Positions 22,528-31,935 of a stretch of DNA of 64,000 nt are shown piece after piece. Numbering within the stretch: position 1 is the first letter of the stretch; each line of letters begins with the position of its first letter. Source of the DNA: Microbacterium sp. AG1240 (lineage in GTDB: Bacteria; Actinomycetota; Actinomycetes; Actinomycetales; Microbacteriaceae); contig NZ_RBXJ01000002.1 in the NCBI RefSeq assembly GCF_003635115.1, positions 62,001 to 126,000 on the forward strand. Direction: 5' to 3'. The notes under the pieces are model-generated. The model made no database searches. It was not told where the DNA came from and saw only the letters and a list, made by a program, of their open reading frames with translations. The translations under genes were made by a program, and so were the position numbers.

Positions 22528-25500
22528 ATGCGATACATCGAGAACGAGGGCCGTCTGGTCTGGAGCGCCAGTGACCTCAAGGCGGCCGCCGAGTGCGAAT
22601 TCGCGTGGCTGCGCGCGATCGACGCGAAACTCGGGCGGGTGCCCGCGGTGGAAGACCCCGTCGACGCGACCCTCGAGCGGGCGGGCCGACTGGGCACGGC
22701 GCACGAGCTGCGCGTTCTCGACGACTACCGGGCGCGCTACGGCGACCGCGTGGTCGAGATCGCCGAGACCCGCTCGTCGGACGCCGAGGGCATGGCCGAG
22801 GCGGTCGCCGCGACGAACGCCGCTCTGGCCTCCGACGCCGCGGTCATCTACCAGGCGGCGTTCGCGACCGGGGAGTTCGTGGGGTTCGCCGACTTCCTCG
22901 TGCGCGACGAGGCGGCGGTGGCACCGCGCTGGATCGTGCAGGACACGAAGCTCGCCCGCCGTGCTCGGGTGACCGCCCTCATGCAGCTCGCCGCATACGT
23001 CGACCAGCTCGACCGGCTCGGTGTCGCTCGGGCCGACACGGTCGAACTGCTGCTCGGCGACGCGACCACGAGCGTGCACCGGGTCGACGACATCCTCCCC
23101 GTGTTCGACCTGCGTCGGGCGCGGCTGAGGGCGCTGATCGCCGATCGCGATCTGTCCAGCGGCTCCGCCGGTGCTCCGATCGCGTGGGGCGACGGGCGCG
23201 GCGCGCTCGAGGTCGTCGCGTGCGGCCGATGCGCCACCTGCGAGCAGGAGGTCATCGCCTCCCGCGACCTGCTGCTCGTCGCGGGAATGCGGCCGCTGCA
23301 GCGCGAGCGCCTGCGCGCGGCGGGCATGGTCACGATCGACGCTCTGGCCGCCGCATCCGAGGTTCCTGCCGGGATGAACCCGGAGGTGTTCGCGATGCTG
23401 CGCACCCAGGCCCGGCTGCAACTCGTCAGCCCGGCCGGCGTGCCGTCGGCCGAGTCTTCGACCGACGCCGACCCGCATCCCGTGCCGCTCTACGAGGTGG
23501 TGCTCCCGCCGGCTCTCGCCACGCTCCCGCGGCCCGACCGCGGCGACATGTTCTTCGACTTCGAGGGTGATCCCCTCTACACGGAGGGCGACGCGATATG
23601 GGGTGATAAGACACAGTGGGGCATCGACTACCTCTTCGGGTGGGTCGACCTCGGCGACACGTACTCCTCGATCTGGGCCCACAGCTTCGCCGACGAGAAG
23701 CAGGCGCTCGAACGCTTCCTCGACATCGTCGCGCTGCGCCGTCGGCAGCACCCCGACATGCACATCTACCACTACGCCCCCTACGAGCCCACCCACCTGC
23801 TCGCCATGGCCGCGCGGTACGGCGTGCGCGAGGGCGACGTCGACCGGTTGCTGCGCGACGGCGTGTTCGTCGACCTCTACCCGGTCGTGCGGCGGGCTCT
23901 GCGGGTGGGTTCGCGGTCGTACTCGATCAAGAAGCTCGAGCCCCTCTACATGGGCGACGAGGTGCGCACGAGCGACGTGCAGCGCGGCGACGACTCGATC
24001 GTGCGCTATGTCGAGGCTCGGGCGCTGGCCGCCGACGGCGACGCGGCCGCATCCGAGGCGGTGCTCGCCGACCTCGCCGACTACAACCGCTACGACTGCG
24101 TCTCGACCCGGCGCCTGCGCGACTGGCTCGTCGACCGGGCGCGCGAGGCGGGGCTGCGTCCGGCCGGCAACCCCGAGCCCGAGGAGGTCGGCTACGAGCC
24201 GTCGCCGCGGGCCACGGCTCTGCAGCGGCTGTCGCTGGATGCCGACGAGGTCGACGGCCAGGCTCTCCGCCTCGCCGCAGCGGCCATCGACTACTACCCG
24301 CGCGAGGCGAAGACCTTCTGGGCCGCGCACTTCCTGAGGCTGCGCGAACCGCTGTCGCTGTGGAACGACGACCGCGACGTGGTCATCGTCGACACCGCCC
24401 GGTCGCGCGTGATCGACGACTGGCACTTCCCCGAGTCCGGTCGTGGCAATGAACGCCGGGTCGTCGAGGTGCGCGGCGAGCTCGCCCCGGGCACCCGGCT
24501 CAGCGCGGGCGGGTCTCCCTTCGCCGTGTACGAGCTCCCGGCGCCGTTCCCGATGGAGGAGCGCCCCCGCTGGATCCACGGCGCCCGGAGCGTGCGGGTG
24601 GTCGACGTGCTCGACGACGGTGCGATCATCGAAGAAACCGCCGTCGACGGCAACACGTGGGAGCGCCTTCCGCTGGCGCTCGCTCCCGACTCGCCGCCGC
24701 GCGCGGGCAATCAGCAGTCGGCGATCAACGCGTGGGCCGACGCCGTGATCGAGGCCGCGCCGACGCTCCCGGCCGACCCCGCGACCGACATCCTGCGCCG
24801 ACGACCCCCGCGCACCCGGTCGGGCGCGCTCGCGCCGCAGCAGGGCGGCGACGTCGACGCGATCGTGCGCAGCATCCTCGATCTCGACCGCAGCTACCTC
24901 GCCGTGCAGGGCCCTCCCGGAACGGGCAAGACCTACGTCGGATCGCACGCGATCGCACGGCTCGTGCGCGAGCACGGCTACAAGGTGGGCGTCGTCGCGC
25001 AGTCGCACGCCGTGGTCGAGAACATGCTCGATCGCATCGTCGCAGCCGGCGTTGCGCCGCAGCAGGTGGGCAAGGCGCCGAAAGATCCGAACGCGGGCGG
25101 GCTGAGCTTCACGCCCATCCCCAAGAACGGCGTGGCCGCCTTCGCCGCGGAGAACGCCGCGGCGGGCTTCGTCGTCGGGGGCACGGCGTGGGACTTCAGC
25201 CACGAAGGCCGCATCCCTCGCGGAAGCCTCGACCTGCTCGTGATCGACGAGGCCGGGCAGTTCTCGCTCGCCTCGACGATCGCCGTCTCGCTCGCCTCCC
25301 CGCGGCTTCTGCTGCTCGGCGACCCGCAGCAACTGCCGCAGGTCAGTCAGGGTGCGCACCCCGAGCCCGTCGACACGTCGGCGCTCGGGTGGGTCATGGA
25401 CGGCGCCGAGGTCGTGCCGCCCGAGGTGGGGTACTTCCTCTCGCGCACGTGGCGCATGCATCCCGCGGTGGCCGACCCCGTCTCGCGTCTGTCGTACGAG

Positions 25501-26070
25501 GGCCGGCTCGCCGCGCACCCGCTCACCGCGCTGCGCTCGCTCGACGGGGTGGAGCCCGGGCTCCACGTCGTACCGGTGCACCACGCCGGCAACGCCACCC
25601 GCTCACCCGAAGAGGCGCAGGCGGTCGTCGAGATCGTCTCGGGTCTTGTCGGTCGCGCGTGGACCTCGAGCGAGATCGACGACGCGGGGGAGCCGGCGAC
25701 GTGCGAGCCCCGACCGCTGGCCGCCGCCGACGTCATCGTCGTCACCCCCTACAACGCGCAGCAGGTGCTCGTGGAGGAGGCCCTCGCCGCGGCCGGCTTC
25801 GGAGAGGTGCGTGTCGGCACGGTCGACCGGTTCCAGGGGCAGGAGGCAGTGGTCGCGATCGTGTCGCTCGCGGCGTCCTCGGGGCGTGAGGCGCCGCGCG
25901 GACTGGAGTTCCTGCTGCTGCGCAACCGGTTGAACGTCGGGCTCTCCCGGGCGATGCAGGCGGCCTATCTCGTCTACTCGCCGGGCGTGCTCGACGACCT
26001 GCCTCGTACGCCGGAGGGCGTCGCGCGGCTCAGCGCCTTCGCCCGCCTGGTGCGGGCCGTGCCGGCGTGA
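22528..26070 (+). CDS. TM0106-family RecB-like nuclease fused to an SF1 (UPF1/DNA2-like) helicase
   Basis: This 1180-residue protein combines two enzymes. Residues about 1-300 resemble RecB-like nuclease modules with a cysteine group (C-G-R-C-A-T-C) near 233. Residues about 340-520 carry an RNase H-like exonuclease core beginning F-F-D-F-E-G-D-P. The C-terminal helicase has Walker A G-P-P-G-T-G-K-T near 794, Walker B I-D-E-A-G-Q near 905, G-D-P-Q-Q-L-P, D-R-F-Q-G-Q-E and R-L-N-V-G-L-S-R-A. It should unwind and digest DNA or RNA; repair and nucleic-acid defence are both possible. A GGAAGGG ribosome site precedes the ATG. The gene stands alone. Confidence 0.87.
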   Translation: MRYIENEGRLVWSASDLKAAAECEFAWLRAIDAKLGRVPAVEDPVDATLERAGRLGTAHELRVLDDYRARYGDRVVEIAETRSSDAEGMAEAVAATNAALASDAAVIYQAAFATGEFVGFADFLVRDEAAVAPRWIVQDTKLARRARVTALMQLAAYVDQLDRLGVARADTVELLLGDATTSVHRVDDILPVFDLRRARLRALIADRDLSSGSAGAPIAWGDGRGALEVVACGRCATCEQEVIASRDLLLVAGMRPLQRERLRAAGMVTIDALAAASEVPAGMNPEVFAMLRTQARLQLVSPAGVPSAESSTDADPHPVPLYEVVLPPALATLPRPDRGDMFFDFEGDPLYTEGDAIWGDKTQWGIDYLFGWVDLGDTYSSIWAHSFADEKQALERFLDIVALRRRQHPDMHIYHYAPYEPTHLLAMAARYGVREGDVDRLLRDGVFVDLYPVVRRALRVGSRSYSIKKLEPLYMGDEVRTSDVQRGDDSIVRYVEARALAADGDAAASEAVLADLADYNRYDCVSTRRLRDWLVDRAREAGLRPAGNPEPEEVGYEPSPRATALQRLSLDADEVDGQALRLAAAAIDYYPREAKTFWAAHFLRLREPLSLWNDDRDVVIVDTARSRVIDDWHFPESGRGNERRVVEVRGELAPGTRLSAGGSPFAVYELPAPFPMEERPRWIHGARSVRVVDVLDDGAIIEETAVDGNTWERLPLALAPDSPPRAGNQQSAINAWADAVIEAAPTLPADPATDILRRRPPRTRSGALAPQQGGDVDAIVRSILDLDRSYLAVQGPPGTGKTYVGSHAIARLVREHGYKVGVVAQSHAVVENMLDRIVAAGVAPQQVGKAPKDPNAGGLSFTPIPKNGVAAFAAENAAAGFVVGGTAWDFSHEGRIPRGSLDLLVIDEAGQFSLASTIAVSLASPRLLLLGDPQQLPQVSQGAHPEPVDTSALGWVMDGAEVVPPEVGYFLSRTWRMHPAVADPVSRLSYEGRLAAHPLTALRSLDGVEPGLHVVPVHHAGNATRSPEEAQAVVEIVSGLVGRAWTSSEIDDAGEPATCEPRPLAAADVIVVTPYNAQQVLVEEALAAAGFGEVRVGTVDRFQGQEAVVAIVSLAASSGREAPRGLEFLLLRNRLNVGLSRAMQAAYLVYSPGVLDDLPRTPEGVARLSAFARLVRAVPA

Positions 26071-26107
26071 CGAGCCCGGCCGGGGGAGCCGAGCGGATGC
26101 GCCCGGG

Positions 26108-26740
26108 TCAGACCGTGCCGTAGAGGCGGTCGCCCGCGTCGCCGAGACCGGGCACGATGTAGCCCTTCTCGTTCAGTCGCTCGTCGAGGGCGCCCAGCAC
26201 GAGGGTCACGTCGCGGCCGGCGATCTGCTTCTCGATCGCGGCGACCCCCTCGGGAGCGCCGAGCAGGCAGATCGCGGTGACGTCCTGCGCGCCGCGCGCG
26301 AAGAGGAACTCGATTGCCGCGCCCAGCGAGCCACCGGTGGCGAGCATCGGGTCGAGCACGAAGCACTGGCGGTCGCTGAGATCGTCGGGGAGCCGCTCGG
26401 CGTACGTGGACGGTTCGAGGGTCTCTTCGTTGCGTACCATGCCGAGGAAGCCGACCTCTGCCGTCGGCAGCAGCTTCACCATTCCCTCGAGCATGCCGAG
26501 CCCGGCGCGGAGGATCGGCACGACGAGCGGCCTGGGCTCGCCGATGCGCACGCCCGTGGTCGTGGTGACCGGCGTCTGGATCTCGTAGGGCTCGACGCGC
26601 ACACCGCGGGTCGCCTCGTAGGCGAGCAGGGTGACGAGTTCTTCCGTCAGCTGACGGAAGACCGGCGACGGGGTGCGCTTGTCGCGCAGCACCGTGATCT
26701 TGTGGGTGATGAGGGGGTGGTCCGCGACGTGCACACGCAT
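26108..26740 (-). CDS. upp: Uracil phosphoribosyltransferase
   Basis: This 210-residue enzyme converts uracil and PRPP to UMP in pyrimidine salvage. It starts [14 protein letters not shown] and contains [10 protein letters not shown] and the PRPP loop D-P-M-L-A-T-G-G-S, then ends near the uracil-binding segment [12 protein letters not shown]. All hallmarks are intact and the length is standard. It is divergent from tadA. Confidence 0.96.
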   Translation of the reverse strand: MRVHVADHPLITHKITVLRDKRTPSPVFRQLTEELVTLLAYEATRGVRVEPYEIQTPVTTTTGVRIGEPRPLVVPILRAGLGMLEGMVKLLPTAEVGFLGMVRNEETLEPSTYAERLPDDLSDRQCFVLDPMLATGGSLGAAIEFLFARGAQDVTAICLLGAPEGVAAIEKQIAGRDVTLVLGALDERLNEKGYIVPGLGDAGDRLYGTV

Positions 26741-26746
26741 AGGGTG

Positions 26747-26752
26747 AATCTA
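26747..26752 (-). promoter_or_regulatory. -10 element TAGATT (minus strand)
   Basis: On the minus strand TAGATT, then CACCCT, then the upp ATG at 26740. It predicts a leaderless upp mRNA. Confidence 0.6.
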
Positions 26753-26782
26753 CCCGCCCCGCGCCCCGATCACGGAGTCCGC

Positions 26783-27247
26783 ATGAACCCCGCGCCCGCC
26801 GACCTCGCCGCGATGCGCCGCGCTCTCGTGCTGGCAGAGGCCGCGGGGGCCGGCGGAGACGTTCCGGTCGGGGCGGTGGTGACGGATGCTGCGGGAATCG
26901 TCATCGGCGAGGGACGCAACCTCCGCGAGGTCGATCAAGACCCCACCGCGCACGCCGAGGTGGTCGCGATGCGGCGTGCCGCCGCATCGCTGGGCTCGTG
27001 GAACCTCGCCGGCTGCACGCTCACCGTCACCCTCGAGCCGTGCGTGATGTGCGCCGGTGCGATGCTGCAGGCCCACGTGTCGCGGCTGGTCTTCGGGGCC
27101 TGGGACGACAAGGCGGGTGCGGCGGGTTCGGTCTACGACGTGGTGCGCGATCGGCGGCTGCCGTCGCGGGCAGAGGTCGTCGCGGGCGTGCTCGGCGACG
27201 AAGCATCCGCTCTGCTGCGGGGGTTCTTCGCCGCCCGCCGCGACTGA
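26783..27247 (+). CDS. tadA: tRNA-specific adenosine deaminase
   Basis: This 154-residue zinc deaminase converts A34 to inosine in tRNA-Arg(ACG). The zinc and proton-shuttle residues are in H-A-E-V-V-A-M-R near residues 59-66 and P-C-V-M-C-A-G-A near 89-96. GGAG five bases before ATG 26783 supports the start. It is divergent from upp. Confidence 0.93.
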   Translation: MNPAPADLAAMRRALVLAEAAGAGGDVPVGAVVTDAAGIVIGEGRNLREVDQDPTAHAEVVAMRRAAASLGSWNLAGCTLTVTLEPCVMCAGAMLQAHVSRLVFGAWDDKAGAAGSVYDVVRDRRLPSRAEVVAGVLGDEASALLRGFFAARRD

Positions 27248-27273
27248 CCTCGCCCCGGTCGTCGCGCCGTGCG

Positions 27274-28206
27274 TCAGCGCGGCAGGTGGGGGAGCACCTC
27301 GGAGCCGAGGAACTCCACCTGCTCCAGGTCGCGGATGTCGAGCAGCTGCAGGTAGACCCGCTCCGCGCCGAGGGCGCGCAGACGCTCGACCTTCGCGACG
27401 ATCTCGTCGCGGCCGCCGACGATGCCGCCGGGCGCGTCGCGGAACGCCTCGAGCGGGCGCCCCAGGTTCGCAGCGCGACGCTCGAGGTCGGCCTCGGTCG
27501 CCCCCGCAAGAGTCGGCATGGCGACGGAGAGCTTCAGCGTCTCGGGGTCGCGGCCGACGCTCCCGCACGCGGCGCGGACGCCGGCGAACTTCTCGGCGAC
27601 GACGTCCTCCGCGACGAATCCGATGTTGAACTCGGTGGCGAAGCGGGCGGCGATCGCCGGGGTGCGGCTCGGGCCGCCGCCGCCGACGATCACGGGGACG
27701 CGCGACTGCACCGGCTTGGGCAGGGCGGGGGAGTCCTCGACCGTGTAGTGCCGCCCGACGAAGTCGTAGCGCTCGCCGACGGGGGTCTGCCACAGACCCG
27801 TGATGATCTCCAGCTGCTCCTCGAGGATGCCGAACCGCTTCGCGGGGAAGGGGATGCCGTAGGCGCGGTGCTCGCGCTCGAACCAACCCGTGCCGAGGCC
27901 GAACTCGACGCGTCCGCCCGACATGCGGTCGACCTGGGCGACCTGCACCGCGAGCACGCCCGGGATGCGGTGGGTGGCCGAGGAGACGAGCGTTCCGAGG
28001 CGGATGGTGTTCGTCTCGCGAGCGAGTCCGGCCAGCGTCGTCCACGCGTCGGTGCCGCCGGGGCCGGGGTCGCCGGGGGCCATCCGCAGGTAGTGGTCGG
28101 AGCGGAAATAGGCGTCGAAACCGAGGCGCTCGGCCGCGAGCGCGAAGGCGAGCTGGTCGTCGTAGTCGAAGCCCTCCTGGGGCTCGGTGAAGAGGCAGTA
28201 CTCCAT
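27274..28206 (-). CDS. LLM-class, probably F420-dependent oxidoreductase
   Basis: This 310-residue protein has the luciferase-like (beta/alpha)8 barrel: A-A-E-R-L-G-F-D-A-Y-F-R-S-D-H near residues 27-41, R-L-G-T-L-V near 71-76, and G-R-V-E-F-G-L-G-T-G-W-F-E-R-E-H near 97-112. The G-x-G-x-G-W-F-x-x-E-H segment is typical of F420-using members in actinobacteria, but FMN cannot be excluded. The substrate is unknown. It lies four bases after the CDF transporter gene and likely shares its transcript. Confidence 0.85.
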   Translation of the reverse strand: MEYCLFTEPQEGFDYDDQLAFALAAERLGFDAYFRSDHYLRMAPGDPGPGGTDAWTTLAGLARETNTIRLGTLVSSATHRIPGVLAVQVAQVDRMSGGRVEFGLGTGWFEREHRAYGIPFPAKRFGILEEQLEIITGLWQTPVGERYDFVGRHYTVEDSPALPKPVQSRVPVIVGGGGPSRTPAIAARFATEFNIGFVAEDVVAEKFAGVRAACGSVGRDPETLKLSVAMPTLAGATEADLERRAANLGRPLEAFRDAPGGIVGGRDEIVAKVERLRALGAERVYLQLLDIRDLEQVEFLGSEVLPHLPR

Positions 28207-28210
28207 CGCC

Positions 28211-29146
28211 TCAGTCTGTCAGCCGCGCCGCCGGTGTGCGGTCGAGATCGGGCTCGAGGTAGATCACGCGGGCGACGGGCACGGCGCTGCGGATGCGGCT
28301 CTCCACCGCGTCGATGCCGGCCGCGACCTCCGGGAGGCCCCGGTCGTCGGCGAAGGCGATCTTGGCGGCGACGAGCAGCTCGTCGGGGCCGAGGTAGAGC
28401 GTCTTGATGTGGATGAGGCGGGAGACCTCGGGGCCGTCGGTGATCGCCGCGACGATGCGGTCGTAGTCGCCCTCGGTCGCGCCCTCCCCGACCAGGAGGC
28501 TCTTCGTCTCGATGCCGAGCACGATGGCGACGACGATCAGCAGCGTGCCGATCATCAGGGTGCCGATGGCGTCGAAGATGGAGTTGCCGGTGATCACGGT
28601 CAGCCCGACGCCGAGCATCGCGAAGACGAGGCCGATGAGCGCGGCGACGTCCTCGAGCAGCACGACCGGGAGCTCGGGGGCCTTCGCGCGGCGCACGAAC
28701 GACACCCACGACTGGCCCTTCTCGCGGGAGTGGTTGCTCTCCCTGACCGCGGTGCGCAGCGAGAACGACTCCAGACCGATGGCGATGAGCAGCACCACGA
28801 TCGGGATCCAGACGTTCTCGAGCTCGTGCGGATTCGTGAGCTTCTCGACGCCCTCGTAGATCGAGAAGAGCCCGCCGACCGAGAACAGGATGATCGCCAC
28901 GACGAACGCGTAGACGTACCTTTCGCGACCGTGCCCGAACGGATGCTCCCGGTCGGCCGCACGGCGCGCGCGCTTGCCGCCCAGGAGCAGGAGCAGCTGA
29001 TTGCCCGAGTCGGCGACGGAGTGGATGCCCTCGGCGAGCATCGACGCCGAACCGGAGAAGATCCACGCGGTGAACTTCGCGAGCGCGATCCCGAGGTTCG
29101 CCGCGAACGCGGCGATGATGGCGCGGTTGCCGCCGGAGGCGCTCAT
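28211..29146 (-). CDS. Cation diffusion facilitator family transporter
   Basis: This 311-residue protein has six membrane helices and a cytoplasmic C-terminal domain. Helix 2 carries A-E-G-I-H-S-V-A-D-S-G-N-Q, where the His/Asp pair forms the metal site, followed by H-P-F-G-H-G-R-E-R-Y. Such proteins export Zn, Co, Fe or Mn in exchange for protons. The metal cannot be told from sequence. It lies 22 bases after the alpha/beta-hydrolase gene. Confidence 0.9.
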   Translation of the reverse strand: MSASGGNRAIIAAFAANLGIALAKFTAWIFSGSASMLAEGIHSVADSGNQLLLLLGGKRARRAADREHPFGHGRERYVYAFVVAIILFSVGGLFSIYEGVEKLTNPHELENVWIPIVVLLIAIGLESFSLRTAVRESNHSREKGQSWVSFVRRAKAPELPVVLLEDVAALIGLVFAMLGVGLTVITGNSIFDAIGTLMIGTLLIVVAIVLGIETKSLLVGEGATEGDYDRIVAAITDGPEVSRLIHIKTLYLGPDELLVAAKIAFADDRGLPEVAAGIDAVESRIRSAVPVARVIYLEPDLDRTPAARLTD

Positions 29147-29168
29147 GTTCTCGTGCTCCCGATGCGGA

Positions 29169-30281
29169 TCAGTCGGCCGAACGGATGATGATGGCCTCGG
29201 TCGGCGGCGCCGGGTCGAAGGGGGTTCCGATGTAGCCGATCCCCGCGAGGAGCGCCTGGCGGAACTGCGCGGGACGCTCGAGGTGCGGCGTGTGGCCGAC
29301 CCCCTCCAGCACGATCTGGGCGACCGAGCCGCCGGCCGCCGCGTACGCCTCCAGCACGTCGCGCGTCTGCGACACCATCGGCTGCGCGGGAGCGGTGTCT
29401 TCGCCGGGCCAGTCGGCGACGATGCCCAGTGCCCCCAGATGGTTCACGTCGGAGAACGAGGTGTCGGAGATCACCGCGTCGACGCTGCCGCGCACCCACA
29501 GCACGGGGGGCTTGTCGGCGAGGTCGACGATCGACGACACGTCGAAGTACCGGGGCGCGACGGTGTTGAGCACGCCGAGGGGTCCTGCGGCGTAGCCCGG
29601 CCAGTTGCCGCTGGGCACGCCCTCGCCGGGGTAGTTGCCCACGGCGGTGGAGGTGGAGAGCATGCTCTGCACCCAGAGGTCTTCGTGGTCCGAGGAGTAG
29701 TCGGATGCGACGTAGCTCGCGCGGAAGACGCTCCGGGGCGAGGTGGTCGCGGCGTCGCTCGCGTCGCCGTCCGTCAAGCGCTGCACGAAGTCGGGGTTCG
29801 CGGTGGCCCCGCCGCACCCGGCGTCGTCGTCGGTCAGCCGCGAGCCATCGCGCCGGGTGCCGCCGAAGCCGTACGGCGAGACCGGGGCCTCGAGGGTGAG
29901 GGAGAGGGCGGGGTGATCGAGCGCGTACTGCAGCACGACAGCGCCTCCGAGGCCCCAGCCGACGAGGTGGGCGGTGTCGATGCCGACGGCCCGGAGAGTG
30001 GCGAAGAGGTCGTCGCTGAAGTCGCGGACGCCGCGTGTGGCATCGATCGGCATGTGCTCCGTGCCGCCGAATCCACGGAGGTCGACCGCGATGGCGCGCA
30101 GCTCGGCGGGGAGGTCCTGCATGATCTCCTGCCAGAACAGCGACGACGAGACGGTGTCGTGGATGAACACCACGGTGCGCTCGGCGGGGGTCGCGGTGTC
30201 GTCGTGCTCCCGCTCGAGGATGTTCACCGAAAGGCGGGCCGTCTCGATCGATCGAGAGACGATGCCGTCGAACAGGTTCAT
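29169..30281 (-). CDS. Alpha/beta-hydrolase-fold protein with the nucleophile serine replaced by glycine
   Basis: This 370-residue protein has the fold's other landmarks: A-V-D-L-R-G-F-G-G-T, the acid in V-R-G-S-V-D-A-V and the histidine in V-G-H-T-P-H-L-E-R-P. The nucleophile elbow reads V-G-W-G-L-G-G (residues 107-113) in place of G-W-S-x-G-G, so residue 110 is Gly, not Ser. The codon is GGC; AGC would give Ser. The usual H-G oxyanion motif is also changed (F-I-H-D-T). It may be inactive, bind a ligand, or catalyse without a covalent step. GGAGAAG five bases before ATG 30281 supports the start. It probably leads an operon with the CDF and LLM genes. Confidence 0.8.
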   Translation of the reverse strand: MNLFDGIVSRSIETARLSVNILEREHDDTATPAERTVVFIHDTVSSSLFWQEIMQDLPAELRAIAVDLRGFGGTEHMPIDATRGVRDFSDDLFATLRAVGIDTAHLVGWGLGGAVVLQYALDHPALSLTLEAPVSPYGFGGTRRDGSRLTDDDAGCGGATANPDFVQRLTDGDASDAATTSPRSVFRASYVASDYSSDHEDLWVQSMLSTSTAVGNYPGEGVPSGNWPGYAAGPLGVLNTVAPRYFDVSSIVDLADKPPVLWVRGSVDAVISDTSFSDVNHLGALGIVADWPGEDTAPAQPMVSQTRDVLEAYAAAGGSVAQIVLEGVGHTPHLERPAQFRQALLAGIGYIGTPFDPAPPTEAIIIRSAD

Positions 30282-30402
30282 GCGGTCTTCTCCGTTCTCG
30301 CGGGAATACACCCTCGAAGGCCGATGATAGACCTCGCGGCTCTCCGCCCGCCGAGTGCGCACCGCTCGCCGGGGGCCGCCGAGAGAACCCCGGGGCCCTC
30401 CG

Positions 30403-30408
30403 TAGGAT
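30403..30408 (+). promoter_or_regulatory. -10 element TAGGAT before proC
   Basis: TAGGAT, then GACGGC, then ATG at 30415. It predicts a leaderless proC transcript. Confidence 0.6.
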
Positions 30409-30414
30409 GACGGC

Positions 30415-31260
30415 ATGACGACCCCCGACTCGCCCTCGCTTCCGCCCGTCGCGTTCCTGGGAGCGGGGTCGATGGGCGGGGCCGTCCTGCGAGGGCTCGT
30501 TGCCTCCGGCATCGCACCGCGACTTCTCGCGACGAACCGCACGGCGGCGAAGGCCGCCGAGCTCGCCGACCTCGCCGGCGTCGAGAGCATCGCGCTGGAG
30601 GAGCGGCCCGACGGCAACGCGGTGGCCGCCGCATCCGCCGACATCCTGCTGATCGGTGTGAAACCGGCCATGGTCCCCGACCTGCTGCGCGAGATCGCCC
30701 CGCACGTGCGTCCGGGCGCGATCGTGGTGAGCCTCGCCGCCGGGGTGACCCTGGCGACGTTCGCCGACATCCTGGGAGCGGATGCTGCGGTGTTCCGCTC
30801 GATGCCCAATACGCCCGCGCTCGTGGGGGAGGCGGTCACGGGACTCGCGGCGGGGGCGGAGACCACGCCCGAGCAGGCCGCACTCGTTCGGGCGCTGTTC
30901 GAGACGGTCGGCGCCGTCGTCGAAGTGCCCGAAGACCGCATCGACGCCCTGTCGACGATCTCGGGCTCGGGCCCCGCGTACGTCTTCCTGCTCGTGGAGG
31001 AGCTCACGAAGGCGGCGCGGGAGAAGGGCTTCGACGACGACCAGGCGCGACTCCTGGCCGAGCAGACGTTCATCGGCGCCGCGGCGCTGCTGGCAGCATC
31101 CGACGTTGACCCGGCCGAACTGCGCCGACGCGTGACGAGCCCGAAGGGCACCACCGAGCGGGCGATCGCCGTGCTGCAGGAGGGCCGCCTCGCAGACCTC
31201 TTCGGTCGTGCCACCGATGCCGCCCTCGCCCGCGCGAGAGAGCTCGCCGCCGGATCGTAG
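30415..31260 (+). CDS. proC: Pyrroline-5-carboxylate reductase
   Basis: This 281-residue enzyme performs the last step of proline synthesis with NAD(P)H. The N-terminal Rossmann motif is F-L-G-A-G-S-M-G-G-A near residues 13-22. The C-terminal dimer domain has I-S-G-S-G-P-A-Y-V near 180-188 and the signature V-T-S-P-K-G-T-T-E near 238-246. Length and motifs are normal. It ends three bases before the ktrA stop (convergent). Confidence 0.95.
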   Translation: MTTPDSPSLPPVAFLGAGSMGGAVLRGLVASGIAPRLLATNRTAAKAAELADLAGVESIALEERPDGNAVAAASADILLIGVKPAMVPDLLREIAPHVRPGAIVVSLAAGVTLATFADILGADAAVFRSMPNTPALVGEAVTGLAAGAETTPEQAALVRALFETVGAVVEVPEDRIDALSTISGSGPAYVFLLVEELTKAAREKGFDDDQARLLAEQTFIGAAALLAASDVDPAELRRRVTSPKGTTERAIAVLQEGRLADLFGRATDAALARARELAAGS

Positions 31261-31263
31261 ACC

Positions 31264-31935
31264 TCAGCGGTCGAGTGCGGCGAAGCGTTCGATGTCGGAG
31301 TTCGTGCCCGAGACGATGATGAGGTCGTGGTTCGTCACCACGGTGTTCGCCTCGGCGTAGCGGAAGGCGCGGCCGGGGCTCTTCACCCCGACGACGGTGA
31401 CGTTGTACTTCGAGCGCACGCCCGACTCGTTCAGGCCGATGCCGCGGATGAGCTTCGGCGGATACATCTTGGCGAGCACGAAGTCGTCGTCGAAGCGGAT
31501 GAAGTCGAGCATCCGGCCGCTGACGAGGTGGGCGACGCGCTCCCCGGCCTCGCGCTCGGGATAGATGACGTGGTTCGCACCGACGCGGGCGAGGATCTTG
31601 CCGTGCGACTGCGAGACGGCCTTCGCCCAGATCTGCGGCACCTTGAGGTCGACGAGGTTGGCGGTGATGAGCACGGATGCTTCGATCAGCGACCCCACCG
31701 CCACGACGGCGACCTGGAAGTCCTGCGCGCCGATCTGCTTCAGCGCGTCGATGTTGCGAGCATCGGCCTGCACCGTGTGGGTGACCCGCTCCGACCACTT
31801 CTGCACGAGCTCGAGGTTGCCGTCGATGGCGAGCACTTCGCGCTCGAGCCGGTCGAGTTCCCCGGCGCAGGCGGCTCCGAAGCGCCCGAGACCGATCACG
31901 AGGACGGGGGCGTCGCCCCTGAAGCGATCAACCAA
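31264..31935 (-). CDS. ktrA: Potassium uptake regulatory subunit (KtrA/TrkA-type RCK protein)
   Basis: This 223-residue cytoplasmic protein has an RCK_N Rossmann domain with V-I-G-L-G-R-F-G near residues 13-20 and an acidic end of strand 2 (A-I-D-G-N), followed by an RCK_C domain. It gates the membrane subunit in response to nucleotides. It overlaps the 3' end of the ktrB gene by eight bases and is downstream of it, the usual operon. Confidence 0.92.
   Translation of the reverse strand: MVDRFRGDAPVLVIGLGRFGAACAGELDRLEREVLAIDGNLELVQKWSERVTHTVQADARNIDALKQIGAQDFQVAVVAVGSLIEASVLITANLVDLKVPQIWAKAVSQSHGKILARVGANHVIYPEREAGERVAHLVSGRMLDFIRFDDDFVLAKMYPPKLIRGIGLNESGVRSKYNVTVVGVKSPGRAFRYAEANTVVTNHDLIIVSGTNSDIERFAALDR

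Noticed and set aside
20281..25584. A 1767-codon open frame on the minus strand
   Set aside because: It runs antisense through the nuclease-helicase gene and out of frame through nadE. Composition is Arg/Pro/Ala-rich low complexity, and no domains are visible. Long shadow frames are normal in high-GC DNA.
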